Assembly: GCF_001512295.1 (NCBI RefSeq)
Contig: NZ_LNUP01000016.1
Span: 124,001 to 188,000 of the forward strand
Origin: Pseudomonas sp. EpS/L25
GTDB taxonomy: Bacteria > Pseudomonadota > Gammaproteobacteria > Pseudomonadales > Pseudomonadaceae
DNA length: 64,000 nucleotides
Reading direction: 5' to 3'
The notes beneath the pieces are model-generated. The model saw only the letters and a list, made by a program, of their open reading frames with translations, did no database searches and was not told where the DNA came from. This document shows, one piece after another, positions 53,408-64,000 of the stretch. A program made the position numbers and the translations under genes. Within the stretch, counting starts at the first letter, position 1; every line of letters starts with the position of its first letter.

Positions 53408-53749
53408 TTAGCCCGGAGGCCAGGTCATCTGCCGCTTGCCCAGCACGTGCATATGGATGTGATAGACCGTCTGGCCACCCAGGGCGTTGCAGTTCATCGC
53501 CACGCGGAAGCCTTCCTCGCAGCCTTGCTCCTGGGCCAGGCGCTGGGCGGTGAAGAGGATGTGCCCGGCGAGCTGCTTGTCGTCGGCCTCGCTCAGGTCG
53601 TGCAGGGTCGCGATGTGCTTCTTGGGGATGACCAGGAAATGCACCGGCGCCTGGGGGGCGATGTCATGGAAGGCCATGACCTGATCGTCCTCGTAGAGCA
53701 CCTTGGCCGGAATGTCCCCGGCGACGATCTTGCAGAACAGACAATCCAC
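53408..53749 (-). CDS. hinT: HIT-family nucleotide hydrolase (HinT-like)
   Basis: 113-residue histidine-triad protein. Active-site motif HIHMHVLG near residue 99, with VHFLVIPKKHIATLHDL in the centre. Hint proteins hydrolyse phosphoramidate nucleotides; the physiological substrate is uncertain. Lies 39 bases upstream of coq7. Confidence 0.92.
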   Translation of the reverse strand: MDCLFCKIVAGDIPAKVLYEDDQVMAFHDIAPQAPVHFLVIPKKHIATLHDLSEADDKQLAGHILFTAQRLAQEQGCEEGFRVAMNCNALGGQTVYHIHMHVLGKRQMTWPPG

Positions 53750-53830
53750 GTCGATCTCCTGCTGGCTGAATAGACCCCGAGTGTACCAGCGGCTACCGCC
53801 CGCAGGCAGGTACCGCTGGCGGGATCACCC

Positions 53831-54619
53831 TTACGCGGGTTGAAAGAGTTTGCCGATCCGCACCGCGGCCGAACGCACCAGCGAGCGCGGGAAGAAGCGT
53901 GGCATCAGGCTGCCCAGGCGATTGCGCCAACCGGGCACGATCACCGCCTGGCGCCGCTCCAGTCCCTGGATCGCCGCCAGGGCGACCTCCTCGGCGGACA
54001 TCAGCAGCTTGCTCTGTTCCATGCGCCCGGTCTGCAACCCGGCATTCTTGAAGAAGGCGGTGCGCGTCGGGCCGGGGCAGAGCACCGATACCGACACGCC
54101 GCGCTTCTTGAGCTCCTCGCGCAGACCCTCGGAGAAGTGCAGCACATAGGCCTTGGTCGCCGCATAGCTGCTCAGGTAGGGAATCGGCTGGAAGGCCGCG
54201 GTGGAGGCCACGTTGAGGATCTGGCCGCCGCCCTGGATCGCCATGTGCTGGCCCAGGGCATGGCACAGGCGAGTGAGCGCCAGGATGTTCAGCTCCAACT
54301 GCTCCTGTACCCGCGGCCAGTCGGCTTCCAGGAAGTCCCCGCCGCTACCGATCCCGGCGCAGTTGACGAGCAGCCCGATGGCCCGCTCGCTCTGCTCCAG
54401 CTCGTGCAGCAGCCCGGTCAGATGCAGCGGCTCCGCCAGGTCGCAGACCCGGTACAGCACCTCCACGTCGAACCGCTGGGCCAGTTCGGCGGCGATGCTC
54501 TCCAGTTTGTCCTTGCGCCGTGCCAGCAGGATCAGCGGCTGACCACGCCGCGCCAGGGCTTCGGCCAAGGCCAGGCCGATTCCGCACGAAGCACCGGTTA
54601 CCAGGGCATAACGCTGCAT
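53831..54619 (-). CDS. short-chain dehydrogenase, unknown substrate
   Basis: 262-residue classical SDR. The cofactor loop is GASCGIGLALAEALARRG near residue 8, LVNCAGIG marks the central NAG-type motif, and SSYAATKAYV has the YxxxK active site. The C-terminal part is basic and hydrophobic, possibly membrane associated. It faces away from erpA and stands next to hemJ. Confidence 0.8.
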   Translation of the reverse strand: MQRYALVTGASCGIGLALAEALARRGQPLILLARRKDKLESIAAELAQRFDVEVLYRVCDLAEPLHLTGLLHELEQSERAIGLLVNCAGIGSGGDFLEADWPRVQEQLELNILALTRLCHALGQHMAIQGGGQILNVASTAAFQPIPYLSSYAATKAYVLHFSEGLREELKKRGVSVSVLCPGPTRTAFFKNAGLQTGRMEQSKLLMSAEEVALAAIQGLERRQAVIVPGWRNRLGSLMPRFFPRSLVRSAAVRIGKLFQPA

Positions 54620-54660
54620 ACTGCTTTCTCCAGGACCGAGACGTCGGGACGCGACCGGAT

Positions 54661-55086
54661 CTAGTAAGGTTTGACCACCACCAGGATGACCACGGCGATG
54701 AGGATGAGTACCGGCACCTCGTTGAACCAGCGATAGAACACGTGGCTGCGTTTGTTCTCGCCCCGCTCGAATTTCTTGCGCGTGGCGCCGCAGACGTGGT
54801 GATAGCCGATCAGCACCACCACCAGGGCCAGCTTGGTGTGCATCCAGCCCTGGGTCATCCAGCTCGGATTGATCACCAGCAGGCCGATGCCGAACACCAG
54901 CGTCAGGATCATCGCCGGCAACATGATGCCCCGGTACAGCTTGCGCTCCATCAGGCAAAAACGCTCATGGCTCACGGTATCGCTGCTCTGGGCGTGGTAG
55001 ACGAACAGGCGCGGCAGATAGAACAGGCCGGCGAACCAGCAGATCAGGGCGATCAGGTGAAAGGCTTTGAACCAAAGATAGAGCAT
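54661..55086 (-). CDS. hemJ: protoporphyrinogen IX oxidase HemJ (CopD-like)
   Basis: 141-residue membrane protein with four transmembrane segments. Family residues WFKAFHLIALICWFAGLFYLPRLFVYH (His near 10 and Trp/Arg pairs) and HTKLALVVVLIGYH are present. It oxidises protoporphyrinogen to protoporphyrin in heme synthesis in bacteria lacking HemG/HemY. The ATG at 55086 is used over an in-frame ATG nine codons earlier. Confidence 0.88.
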   Translation of the reverse strand: MLYLWFKAFHLIALICWFAGLFYLPRLFVYHAQSSDTVSHERFCLMERKLYRGIMLPAMILTLVFGIGLLVINPSWMTQGWMHTKLALVVVLIGYHHVCGATRKKFERGENKRSHVFYRWFNEVPVLILIAVVILVVVKPY

Positions 55087-55270
55087 CGGGGCGTTCTCCT
55101 TATCAGGCGGCATGAGGCGGCGCGATATTAGAGTGGCGCTGCCGGCAAGTCATTCACTCCGGTCATCTCGGTAGCTGTCCCGCGGTCGCACAATAGTTGA
55201 CCGTTTTGCTGGGGCAAGCGGATAATTTCGTCACTGAATTGTGTTCGGCGCGAGCCGGGAGACTACGGCA

Positions 55271-55621
55271 ATGACCATTGAAACCTTCACCCCGACCCCC
55301 CTGCAGTTCACCCTGGGTGCGGCCACCAAGGTGAAGAACCTGATCGAGGAAGAGGGCAATCCCCGCCTGAAGCTGCGCGTCTTCGTCACCGGTGGTGGCT
55401 GTTCCGGCTTCCAGTACGGCTTCACCTTCGACGAGGATTCCGCGGACGACGATACCGTCATCGAGCGCGATGGCGTGCACCTGGTGGTCGACCCCATGAG
55501 CTTCCAGTACCTGGCCGGTGCCGAGGTGGACTACCAGGAAGGCCTGGAAGGCTCGCGCTTCGTCATCAAGAACCCCAATGCCGCGACCACCTGCGGCTGC
55601 GGTCAGTCCTTCTCCATCTGA
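55271..55621 (+). CDS. erpA: iron-sulfur cluster insertion protein ErpA
   Basis: 116-residue A-type carrier that delivers Fe-S clusters to apo-proteins, including isoprenoid synthesis enzymes. The three Cys ligands are in [13 protein letters not shown] and [11 protein letters not shown] 55271 gives the normal length. It converges on anmK with 18 bases between. Confidence 0.96.
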   Translation: MTIETFTPTPLQFTLGAATKVKNLIEEEGNPRLKLRVFVTGGGCSGFQYGFTFDEDSADDDTVIERDGVHLVVDPMSFQYLAGAEVDYQEGLEGSRFVIKNPNAATTCGCGQSFSI

Positions 55622-55639
55622 GCGAAAGCGGGGCTGCGT

Positions 55640-58163
<2,524 letters not shown>

Positions 58164-58331
58164 TTAGCTAAAGTGATGATGTGACGTTAAAAGAAGTGAA
58201 TAACTGCCTAAAATATAATCAAAAGCTGGCTGTCACAACCCTTTGGGGTGGCTGATCCGACGTGCTGGCTGGCGGCTACCAGGGGCATCTTGATAAGGTT
58301 CACGCTTTCGAAATTCAGAGGCGGAGCCCCA

Positions 58332-59531
58332 ATGAAAACGGTCCAGGAGCAGCTGGCGATCATCAAGCGTGGCGCAGATGAGCTGCTTGTCGAGTCAGAA
58401 CTTGTAACAAAACTGGAGCGCGGCACCCCGCTGCGCATCAAGGCAGGCTTCGACCCGACCGCGCCAGATCTGCACCTCGGGCACACCGTGCTCATCAACA
58501 AGCTGCGCCAGTTCCAGGAGCTCGGCCATCAGGTCATCTTCCTGATCGGCGATTTCACCGGCATGATCGGCGACCCCAGCGGCAAGAGCGCCACCCGTCC
58601 GCCACTGACCCGTGAGCAGGTATTGGAGAACGCCGAGACCTACAAGGCCCAAGTGTTCAAGATCCTCGACCCGACCCGAACCGAAGTGGCCTTCAACGCC
58701 ACCTGGATGGATCAGCTGTCCCCGGCCGACTTCATTCGCCTCTCTTCCCAGTACACCGTAGCCCGGATGCTCGAGCGCGACGACTTCAGCAAGCGTTACG
58801 CGGGCAATCAGCCCATCGCCATCCACGAGTTCCTCTATCCGTTGGTACAGGGCTACGACTCCGTCGCCCTGCGCGCCGACGTCGAGCTGGGCGGTACCGA
58901 CCAGAAATTCAACCTGCTCATGGGGCGCGAGCTGCAGCGTGCCTACGGCCAGGAAGCCCAGTGCATCCTGACCATGCCGCTGCTCGAAGGCCTGGATGGT
59001 GTGAAGAAGATGTCCAAGTCCCTGGGCAACTACGTCGGCATCCAGGAAGCTCCCGGCGGCATGTACAACAAGCTGGTCTCCATTCCCGATACCCTCATGT
59101 GGCGTTACTTCGAGCTGCTCAGCTTCCGCAGCCTGGAAGAGATCGCCCAGTTCCGGGATGACGTCGAGAAGGGCGCGAACCCACGCGATATCAAGATCAA
59201 GCTGGCCGAGGAGATCGTCGCCCGTTTCCATGGCGAAGAAGCCGCCCAGACGGCCCACCGTTCCGCGGGCAACCGCATGAAGGACGGCGAGCTGCCGGAA
59301 GACCTGCCGGAAGTCGAGCTGGAAACCGATACGGCGCTGCCGGTGGCGGCTGTTCTCAACAAAGCCGGTCTGGTGAAGAACGCTGCAGCAGCCCGCGACC
59401 TGCTGGCCGCGGGTAGCGTCAAGGTGGATGGCGAGGTGGTCGACCGTGGCTTCCTGTTCGAGATCGGTCGTACCTATATATGTCAGGCGGGCAAGAAGGC
59501 CTTCGCCCGCATCAGCGTCCGTCCGCAATAA
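58332..59531 (+). CDS. tyrS: tyrosyl-tRNA synthetase
   Basis: 399-residue class I synthetase. The HIGH motif reads HLGH near residue 46, the KMSKS loop KKMSKS near residue 231, and a C-terminal S4 RNA-binding domain ends ...AFARISVRP. This form is the one that stands before an rRNA operon in Pseudomonas (TyrZ type, as I recall). ATG 58332 is used, and the upstream extension is rejected. Confidence 0.95.
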   Translation: MKTVQEQLAIIKRGADELLVESELVTKLERGTPLRIKAGFDPTAPDLHLGHTVLINKLRQFQELGHQVIFLIGDFTGMIGDPSGKSATRPPLTREQVLENAETYKAQVFKILDPTRTEVAFNATWMDQLSPADFIRLSSQYTVARMLERDDFSKRYAGNQPIAIHEFLYPLVQGYDSVALRADVELGGTDQKFNLLMGRELQRAYGQEAQCILTMPLLEGLDGVKKMSKSLGNYVGIQEAPGGMYNKLVSIPDTLMWRYFELLSFRSLEEIAQFRDDVEKGANPRDIKIKLAEEIVARFHGEEAAQTAHRSAGNRMKDGELPEDLPEVELETDTALPVAAVLNKAGLVKNAAAARDLLAAGSVKVDGEVVDRGFLFEIGRTYICQAGKKAFARISVRPQ

Positions 59532-59546
59532 AGTTGAAATAACCTG

Positions 59547-59574
59547 TTGACCTGCCCCAAAACTCCCCTATAAT
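59547..59574 (+). promoter_or_regulatory. rRNA operon promoter P1
   Basis: TTGACC and TATAAT are 16 bases apart, followed by a GC-rich discriminator GCGCCCC, as in stringently controlled rrn promoters. Confidence 0.85.
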
Positions 59575-59815
59575 GCGCCCCACTTCCGGCGCAGACGCTG
59601 AAGCGGCTTGAAAATCAAGCACTTAGGTCTGGGTCGGGCGAGTGCTCCACGGAGTCCTCGCGGTTGGGTCAACGCCTTCGGGTGATGGCGCAGTGAAGGG
59701 GAGGGGTTGACAGCGTCTTGGGATGCTGTAGGATTCGCCTCCCGCTGCCGAGATTGGCTAGGCCGGTCAGGGTGGCGCAAGTGGTTGAGTTGAAACGAAA
59801 AGTTCAAATCAACGC

Positions 59816-59843
59816 TTGACAGGATGTGAGGCTGGCGTAGAAT
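59816..59843 (+). promoter_or_regulatory. rRNA operon promoter P2
   Basis: TTGACA and TAGAAT are 16 bases apart and followed by GCGCGCC. It lies about 270 bases after P1. Confidence 0.85.
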
Positions 59844-59878
59844 GCGCGCCTCGGTTAGCGGCTCGGGTCGCAGCCAAC

Positions 59879-59890
59879 TGCTCTTTAACA
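59879..59890 (+). promoter_or_regulatory. rrn antitermination boxA
   Basis: TGCTCTTTAACA matches the rrn boxA bound by NusB/NusE. The leader continues to CAATTCGTGTGGGTGCTTGTG near 59925 and then breaks off; no 16S rRNA follows in the window. Confidence 0.85.
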
Positions 59891-59928
59891 AGTTGAATCA
59901 AGCAATTCGTGTGGGTGCTTGTGAGTAG

Positions 59929-60230
59929 GCGCTCGAGAACTCGATCAAAGGTGCCGTCATCTCGCCAGTCACGAAACCGCTGATACACCGTCGACCAGGG
60001 GCCGAACCGCTCTGGCAGGTCGCGCCAGGCAGCACCTGAACACAGGATCCATAAGATGCCATTGAGCATCAGCCGGTCATCACTGCGTGGCCGCCCCCTC
60101 GTCTGCTCGGGCGAAACAACATCTGCAATCAGCTCCCATGCTTCATCCGGGAGTTCGTAACGCTTTGCCATGCGGCCCTCCAGCCCCTCATGGCGCCAAT
60201 TCTACTCGCTCGGATTTTTCGTACAGAGCC
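59929..60230 (-). mobile_element. IS5-family element, 5' part only
   Basis: The minus-strand frame from ATG 60171 reads AKRYELPDEAWELIADVVSPE and LMLNGILWILCSGAAWRDLPERFGPWSTVYQRFRDW, the N-terminal domain of IS5-family transposases, about 81 residues. It then runs into the rrn leader at about 59929, so the catalytic part and the left end are lost. The right end is probably the inverted repeat reading GGCTCTGTACGAAAAATCC on the minus strand, ending at 60230. Confidence 0.82.
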
Positions 60231-60231
60231 T

Positions 60232-60312
60232 AAGGCCAAGGAGTACAAGCATATCTACGGCCTATTCATGAGTGACTTGAACCGCAAGCGCCTGGGCTTT
60301 GGATTTGAATAA
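60232..60312 (+). pseudogene. 3' fragment of an unidentified gene
   Basis: Directly after the IS5 end, an open frame of 26 codons reads KAKEYKHIYGLFMSDLNRKR and ends GFGFE with TAA at 60310-60312. It looks like the tail of a gene cut by the insertion element. I do not recognise the protein. Confidence 0.35.
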
Positions 60313-60733
60313 GCGAGGTGATGGCGAATCACTGCGGATGAGCAATCTATCGCCAAGTGCGATCAAGCCAGCGTCTACGGATTTATCTGCAAACTGGAGA
60401 ATATCCCCAGCAAATGGGGGTTCGGGATAGCTAAACAGAACCGATTATTCCGGCGTTGAGCCTTCTTCATTTGACTGTCTTCTCTGGTCCTCCGGGCTAG
60501 CCATCAGCGGAGTAATAGTAAAACTATTTATGTTGTTCACATCATATGTAGATCATGCCTTTATGACGCTGAAACGACGCCTATGTTTTTGCGGTAAATG
60601 TTATTGGTGTAATAGTTTGCGGCATCTCTTGTTTCTGAGGTCTGCCTCAGGCTGAATTACAGTGAGAGCAATCAGCATTAGACGCATTACCAGTCTTAAG
60701 GTTTCCGTAGGTTGGATAAGATAATTTGCAGCC
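60313..60733. other. AT-rich stretch without a supported gene
   Basis: Stop codons are frequent in all frames. A 44-codon open stretch near 60331-60462 has no good start and no match I know. Base use is clearly different from the core genome to the left. Confidence 0.5.
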
Positions 60734-60763
60734 TTGGAGGGCATTAAATTGGAGGGCATTAAA
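60734..60763 (+). repeat. 15-base tandem duplication upstream of a small gene
   Basis: TTGGAGGGCATTAAA is repeated twice exactly (60734-60748, 60749-60763). Each copy carries a GGAGGG ribosome-binding sequence; the second is eight bases from the ATG at 60765. Confidence 0.9.
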
Positions 60764-60764
60764 T

Positions 60765-61049
60765 ATGGCGTTCAAGTACGGTTTGCAGGGTGGCAATGTA
60801 AGACGTTATGAAACAGCTATTTTTGTAGGTGCTGGAAGTAGTGTGGTCAGTATGGCCTTTGGCTATCCAGGTTGGGCACTAGCAGGTGGTGCCGTAAGCC
60901 TGTTGGCAGCGATTCTTCGGCCGCCGCGTCATTGGAACCGAAAGCGAAGTGATAGTAGAGAGATTGTGGAGCGAGTTCTGGCTCGTCAGGCAAAAGAGGA
61001 AAAAGGTAAAGCAGAGATGCGAGAGGCTAATAATGAGCTGGAGAGCTAA
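60765..61049 (+). CDS. small membrane protein, unknown function
   Basis: 94 residues, with two hydrophobic segments (about 18-33 and 36-51) followed by a long charged tail rich in Arg, Lys and Glu. GGAGGG eight bases before the ATG is strong. I do not recognise the family. It overlaps the next small gene by 17 bases, so the two form an operon. A membrane-acting toxin or holin-like role is possible but only guessed from shape. Confidence 0.5.
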   Translation: MAFKYGLQGGNVRRYETAIFVGAGSSVVSMAFGYPGWALAGGAVSLLAAILRPPRHWNRKRSDSREIVERVLARQAKEEKGKAEMREANNELES

Positions 61050-61281
61050 ATACAATTCTGACTTTGGTTGCTCTGAGTCTTGTATATCCCCGCTAATCGG
61101 AAGAAAGATCTCCGTTACGTTAGAGCATTATGCTCATTGGATGGGCAAAGCTGAAAGTATTGACATTCTTGAGTCGGGCCGGAGCCATATCCAGATATTA
61201 CATGTCAGCATTGAACGACGTGGAGGCGTTACCGCCAAGTGTTTGGAACGAATCCATAGATCAATGAATCACATTTACTAG
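61033..61281 (+). CDS. small hypothetical protein
   Basis: 82 residues, soluble, with three Cys (CSESC near residue 12 and one near 69) and the sequence KISVTLEHYAHWMGKAES. ATG 61033 has GAGAGG upstream and overlaps the end of the previous gene in another frame, suggesting coupled translation. Unrecognised. The earlier in-frame start at 60949 would overlap that gene further. Confidence 0.45.
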   Translation: MSWRAKYNSDFGCSESCISPLIGRKISVTLEHYAHWMGKAESIDILESGRSHIQILHVSIERRGGVTAKCLERIHRSMNHIY

Positions 61282-61736
61282 GACCGAAGTAATATATTAG
61301 GTCAAACAGGCTGACAGGAGTTGGGTGTTATTCAGCAAAGGTATAAATCCAAAGCTGTTTAAGTATTTTTTAATATTGTCGCATTCGGCCTTTTTCTTCT
61401 TTAAGTATTGCTAGGAGGCATTTGGCTTTCGCTTGTGCGAATGAATAGGCATCAATGCTGCGCAGGGAGTTGAGCTTAATTAACGCCATACAAATGCCGA
61501 TCACTATAATGTTGTTTGCGTCATTTAACACAAAGCGCGATAGTGCAATTTGAGCGCAAGCTGTCTGAGCGCGAGATTTTAAGGTTATGGAGGTCCTGCC
61601 GAGTGCGCGCTAGCAAGGAAGGCGAGGTTTCTTGCTTTTAATGAGAGGGTTGGCTCAAGGAGGCACCAAAAATAGAGTTTTAGGGTTGATGATTAGTTAT
61701 CAGGTTTTATCATAGTCCATCACCACAAGTGACCAG
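61282..61736. other. AT-rich intergenic region with a doubtful minus-strand frame
   Basis: No convincing gene. On the minus strand a frame from GTG 61531 to TAA 61370 reads 53 residues (VLNDANNIIVIGICMALIKL, ending EKGRMRQY) and stays open further upstream to about 61606, but no ribosome-binding site is visible. It may be a gene remnant. Confidence 0.35.
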
Positions 61737-62032
61737 GTGGCAGAACAGGTGAGCGAAGCGAAAGTGCGCCCATGGACTACTAAAGAGGACGCGTTCCTCA
61801 AAGAATCGTATTCAGAAAAAGGTACGATATTCTGTGCCGAGCTTGGACGTACCGGGGCCGCTGTTAGGGCTCGCTGCAGAAGTCTTGGGATTCGGCAAAG
61901 GGACAATGTGTTGCCGTTCACAAGTGAAGAGGACGACTATATTCGTCTTCACTGCGGAAATCGAAAATTTCGGATCTAGCAATTTGTTTGGCTCGCACCG
62001 AAGGCTCAATACGACAGCGCGCTAAGGTTTAG
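61737..62032 (+). pseudogene. two-repeat Myb/SANT-like DNA-binding protein, frameshifted
   Basis: The first repeat reads RPWTTKEDAFLKESYSEKG and GRTGAAVRARCRSLGI; the second starts FTSEEDDYIRLHCGNRK. The frame then stops at 61979. One extra A in the CGAAAATTT run (near 61968) would restore the expected ISDLAICLARTEGSIRQRAKV and a stop at 62030-62032. So there is a one-base deletion, real or from sequencing. Start GTG 61737 is uncertain. Such small SANT-like proteins occur in phage and island DNA. Confidence 0.6.
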
Positions 62033-62106
62033 GTGTAGTGTCGTTACGTCGATGATCAATGCGTCCTGAGTGGATATCCAACGGTGCTACCTGCGTGGAG
62101 GATGTT

Positions 62107-62673
62107 ATGGACACCAAGCTGCCTAACGTATCTACCAAAGATGCCCCAACTTCGGAAAGTAACACCCAGCAGCTTGCTGCTCTTCCAATTACTACACTAC
62201 AGGCCATCTGTGAGCTATGTGATCGAGCCGTAGGGAGCGATCACGCGTGCCCAACCGGCACGGAAACACTCGCACTTGCCGAAATGCGTAAGAAATGTCT
62301 GGCATCTATAGTCAATGTCCATCCATCACCTGATCTTTTGTCAGAAGAAGAACTTGCCTTACTAAGAGAGGTTTTAGTTAAGAAAGCGCCTGCAGGTCGC
62401 GAGCAACACCAAGCCTGCGCTATTAAAGAGGGAGGCGTTTTCTTACCTGAAGCGTATACGGCCAGTTTTAGATTTGCAAATTACATAGTTGGTATTAATC
62501 GCGCGACTGATCAAAATGCTCTAAATTCAATATACGATCAATCGAAGGGTTATCTGGATGCGCTATTAGACATTGGCAGTCATGACTGTGAAGTTATTGA
62601 CGTGCTAGTTATGATTTTAGATGAAGGGCGTGAGTTGCGTTTGGCGGAATTGCGTCTAGGTGAATTTCCATAG
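62107..62673 (+). CDS. hypothetical protein
   Basis: 188-residue soluble protein with GGAGG five bases before ATG 62107. A Ser/Thr/Gln-rich start is followed by helical sequence (LSEEELALLREVLVKKA) and an acidic C-terminus ending LRLAELRLGEFP. I do not recognise a family. Codon use is AT-richer than the core genes, in line with the island around it. Confidence 0.6.
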   Translation: MDTKLPNVSTKDAPTSESNTQQLAALPITTLQAICELCDRAVGSDHACPTGTETLALAEMRKKCLASIVNVHPSPDLLSEEELALLREVLVKKAPAGREQHQACAIKEGGVFLPEAYTASFRFANYIVGINRATDQNALNSIYDQSKGYLDALLDIGSHDCEVIDVLVMILDEGRELRLAELRLGEFP

Positions 62674-62787
62674 GGAAGATCATAAAATGAACAGCTTTGC
62701 ATGGATTATTTCGTTATCGGGAGGGTGCAGGGCAGTGATTCTGCTGCTGGGTATGAAAACGATCCTTATTACTCATGCCAATCCTGA

Positions 62788-63632
62788 GACGAACGCAAAC
62801 CAGGCCGCCCTCGCACGATTACCGATCAACAGGTGCAGGCGGTCATTGACCAGGTCTTGCAGACCAAGCCCCGCGATGCCAGTCACTGGAGCACCCGACG
62901 CATGAGCCAGGCCACTGGGATCTCCCGGCCAGCGTGATGCGTATCTGGCAGGCCTTTGGCCTCAAACCGCATTTGACAAAGACCTTCAAGCTGTCAACCA
63001 ATCCGGCCTTCGTCGACAAGGTACACGATATCGTCGGACTGTATCTCAATCCGCCTGACCGGGCGCTGGTGCTATGCGTCGATGAGAAAAGCCAGATCCA
63101 GGCCTTGAATTGAACGCAACCCAGCTCGCCCTTGGCCCAAGTCGCCCTATCACCCACACCCATGGCTACCAACGCCACGGCACGACGTCGTTGTTCGCTG
63201 CCTTGGATGTGGCCACTGGGGAAGTGATCGGTCGATTGAAGCAGCGGCACCGCAGTACCGAATTCCTGGCGTTTCTCAAAGAGATCGACGACCAGGTGCC
63301 GCCCGACCTGCCCGTCCACCTGATCATGTATGACTACGCCACGCACAAGACCGATAAGATCAGGGCCTCGCTTGCCGCTCCCCCCCGCTACCAAGTGTAC
63401 TTCACCCCACGTCCGCCTCGTGGCTGAACCTGGTGGAGCGGTTCTTTTCGACCCTGAGCGAAAAATGGATCAAACGCCAAGCCCATACCGGTGTGCAAGG
63501 TCTGGAAGAGTCGATCAGGCATTATCTGGGCACCCACAATGCCAATCCCAGGCCTCTCGCTGGTACAGGAAGGCCGAGGATATCCTCGCGAGTGTCAGCC
63601 GTGCGGCTCAGGCAATGAAACAGAAGTTATGA
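62788..63632 (+). pseudogene. IS630-family transposase, degraded
   Basis: The sequence starts at DERKPGRPRTITDQQVQAVI, so the N-terminal HTH is lost. A one-base loss near 62930 shifts the frame before [21 protein letters not shown] and the catalytic [18 protein letters not shown] then replaces an expected Arg codon, a further shift occurs before PITHTHGYQRHGTTSLFAALD, the second catalytic Asp site reads IMYDYATHK rather than IMDNYATHK, and another shift precedes SASWLNLVERFFSTLSEKW. It ends AAQAMKQKL at 63632. It cannot be active. Confidence 0.88.
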
Positions 63633-63658
63633 GCGTTATTTCTGAAACACCACACTAG

Positions 63659-63925
63659 AGAGCCGATTTCCAAGTCTACGACGAATGCGATTTGAGAAAT
63701 GAAATAATTATCTTGGAAAGACTGTCGGCGGGCCAGTTTGCAGGTAAAGCAAAAGTATTTTATATATTTGCTCAAGCCGCGCTATCAGCCCATCACGGTA
63801 TTTCTCTAGCAGAATTCGCTCAAGTTGCGATTGGAGATGGTCTCTACAGCAGCACAAAAATCAGAAGAATTTTAGGAGAGATGAAGTTGTACGGAAGCGC
63901 TTTTGACACAGGAGGTAGCTGCTGA
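63659..63925 (+). pseudogene. hypothetical gene truncated at its 5' end next to the IS630 remnant
   Basis: An open frame begins right after the transposon-like sequence (ADFQVYDECDLRNEIIILERL) and runs to TGA 63925 with AGQFAGKAKVFYIFAQAALS and SSTKIRRILGEMKLYG. A TTG at 63692 could start 77 residues, but there is no clear ribosome-binding site and the coding character begins earlier, so the start was probably lost. Unrecognised. The last 75 bases of the window show nothing I can support. Confidence 0.4.
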
Positions 63926-64000
63926 TTGTACTGTTCCTCCTGACGTAATAAGAAATAATGCGGAATCGGACGATAAATTTCCTTTTATGAAAAGCATGCT

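Noticed and set aside
59568-59891. Minus-strand open frame across the rRNA leader
   Set aside because: It covers the rrn promoters and boxA, which explain the sequence; there is no start signal.
62687-62905. Open frame starting MNSFAWIISLSGG before the IS630 remnant
   Set aside because: Its second half is a shadow of the transposase reading in another frame, and its first half is short with no good ribosome-binding site.

Overview
The window is a piece of a Pseudomonas chromosome. From base 1 to about 29.4 kb the gene order (ratA-rnfH, bamE, fur, recN, grpE-dnaK-dnaJ-dapB, carA-lysE-carB-greA, yhbY, ftsH-folP-glmM-tpiA-secG, tRNA-Leu and tRNA-fMet, rimP-nusA-infB-rbfA-truB-rpsO-pnp) is, as I recall it, the same as in P. 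aeruginosa. The window is GC-rich up to about 59.9 kb. The species is not proven by the sequence; a Pseudomonas outside the aeruginosa core is likely because the accessory blocks are joined differently.

Regions. 0-29.4 kb: core stress response (fur, recN with a LexA-like box, a sigma32-type promoter before grpE-dnaK-dnaJ), arginine/pyrimidine precursor synthesis (carAB with a leader hairpin), cell wall and folate genes, and the translation operon. The rRNA methyltransferase gene rlmE, expected between yhbY and ftsH, survives only as collinear fragments in three frames. 29.5-41.6 kb: a catabolic block with a REP-type palindrome, a LysR regulator, an antiquitin-type aldehyde dehydrogenase and an FAD oxidase resembling the lysine/pipecolate pair AmaB/AmaA, then a sigma54-type promoter, livKHMGF and a fused aconitase X in one operon. 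41.6-47 kb: ECF sigma/anti-sigma pair, a DUF3455 gene bracketed by two inverted MITE-like elements, and an ArnT-like transferase with a lipoprotein phosphoesterase. 47-52.7 kb: urease accessory genes, a DesT-like repressor, and pcaQ-pcaHG with a recognisable PcaQ box. 52.7-59.5 kb: coq7, HIT, SDR, hemJ, erpA, anmK, an M23 peptidase and tyrS.

59.5-64 kb: tyrS is followed by an apparently complete rRNA operon leader (P1, P2, boxA), but the 16S gene does not follow. The leader runs directly into a truncated IS5-family element and then into AT-richer accessory DNA with small unrecognised genes, a frameshifted two-repeat Myb/SANT-like gene, a heavily degraded IS630-family transposase and truncated genes. 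This is either a real rearrangement at an rrn locus with a mobile island, or a misassembly across repeats; the sequence alone cannot decide.

Functional picture: most of the window is housekeeping. The points of most interest are the decayed rlmE, the rrn/IS5 junction with the island behind it, the MITE-bracketed gene, and the sigma54-driven transporter plus aconitase X operon, which suggests uptake and breakdown of cyclic or hydroxylated amino acids. I saw no CRISPR array and no complete defence system.
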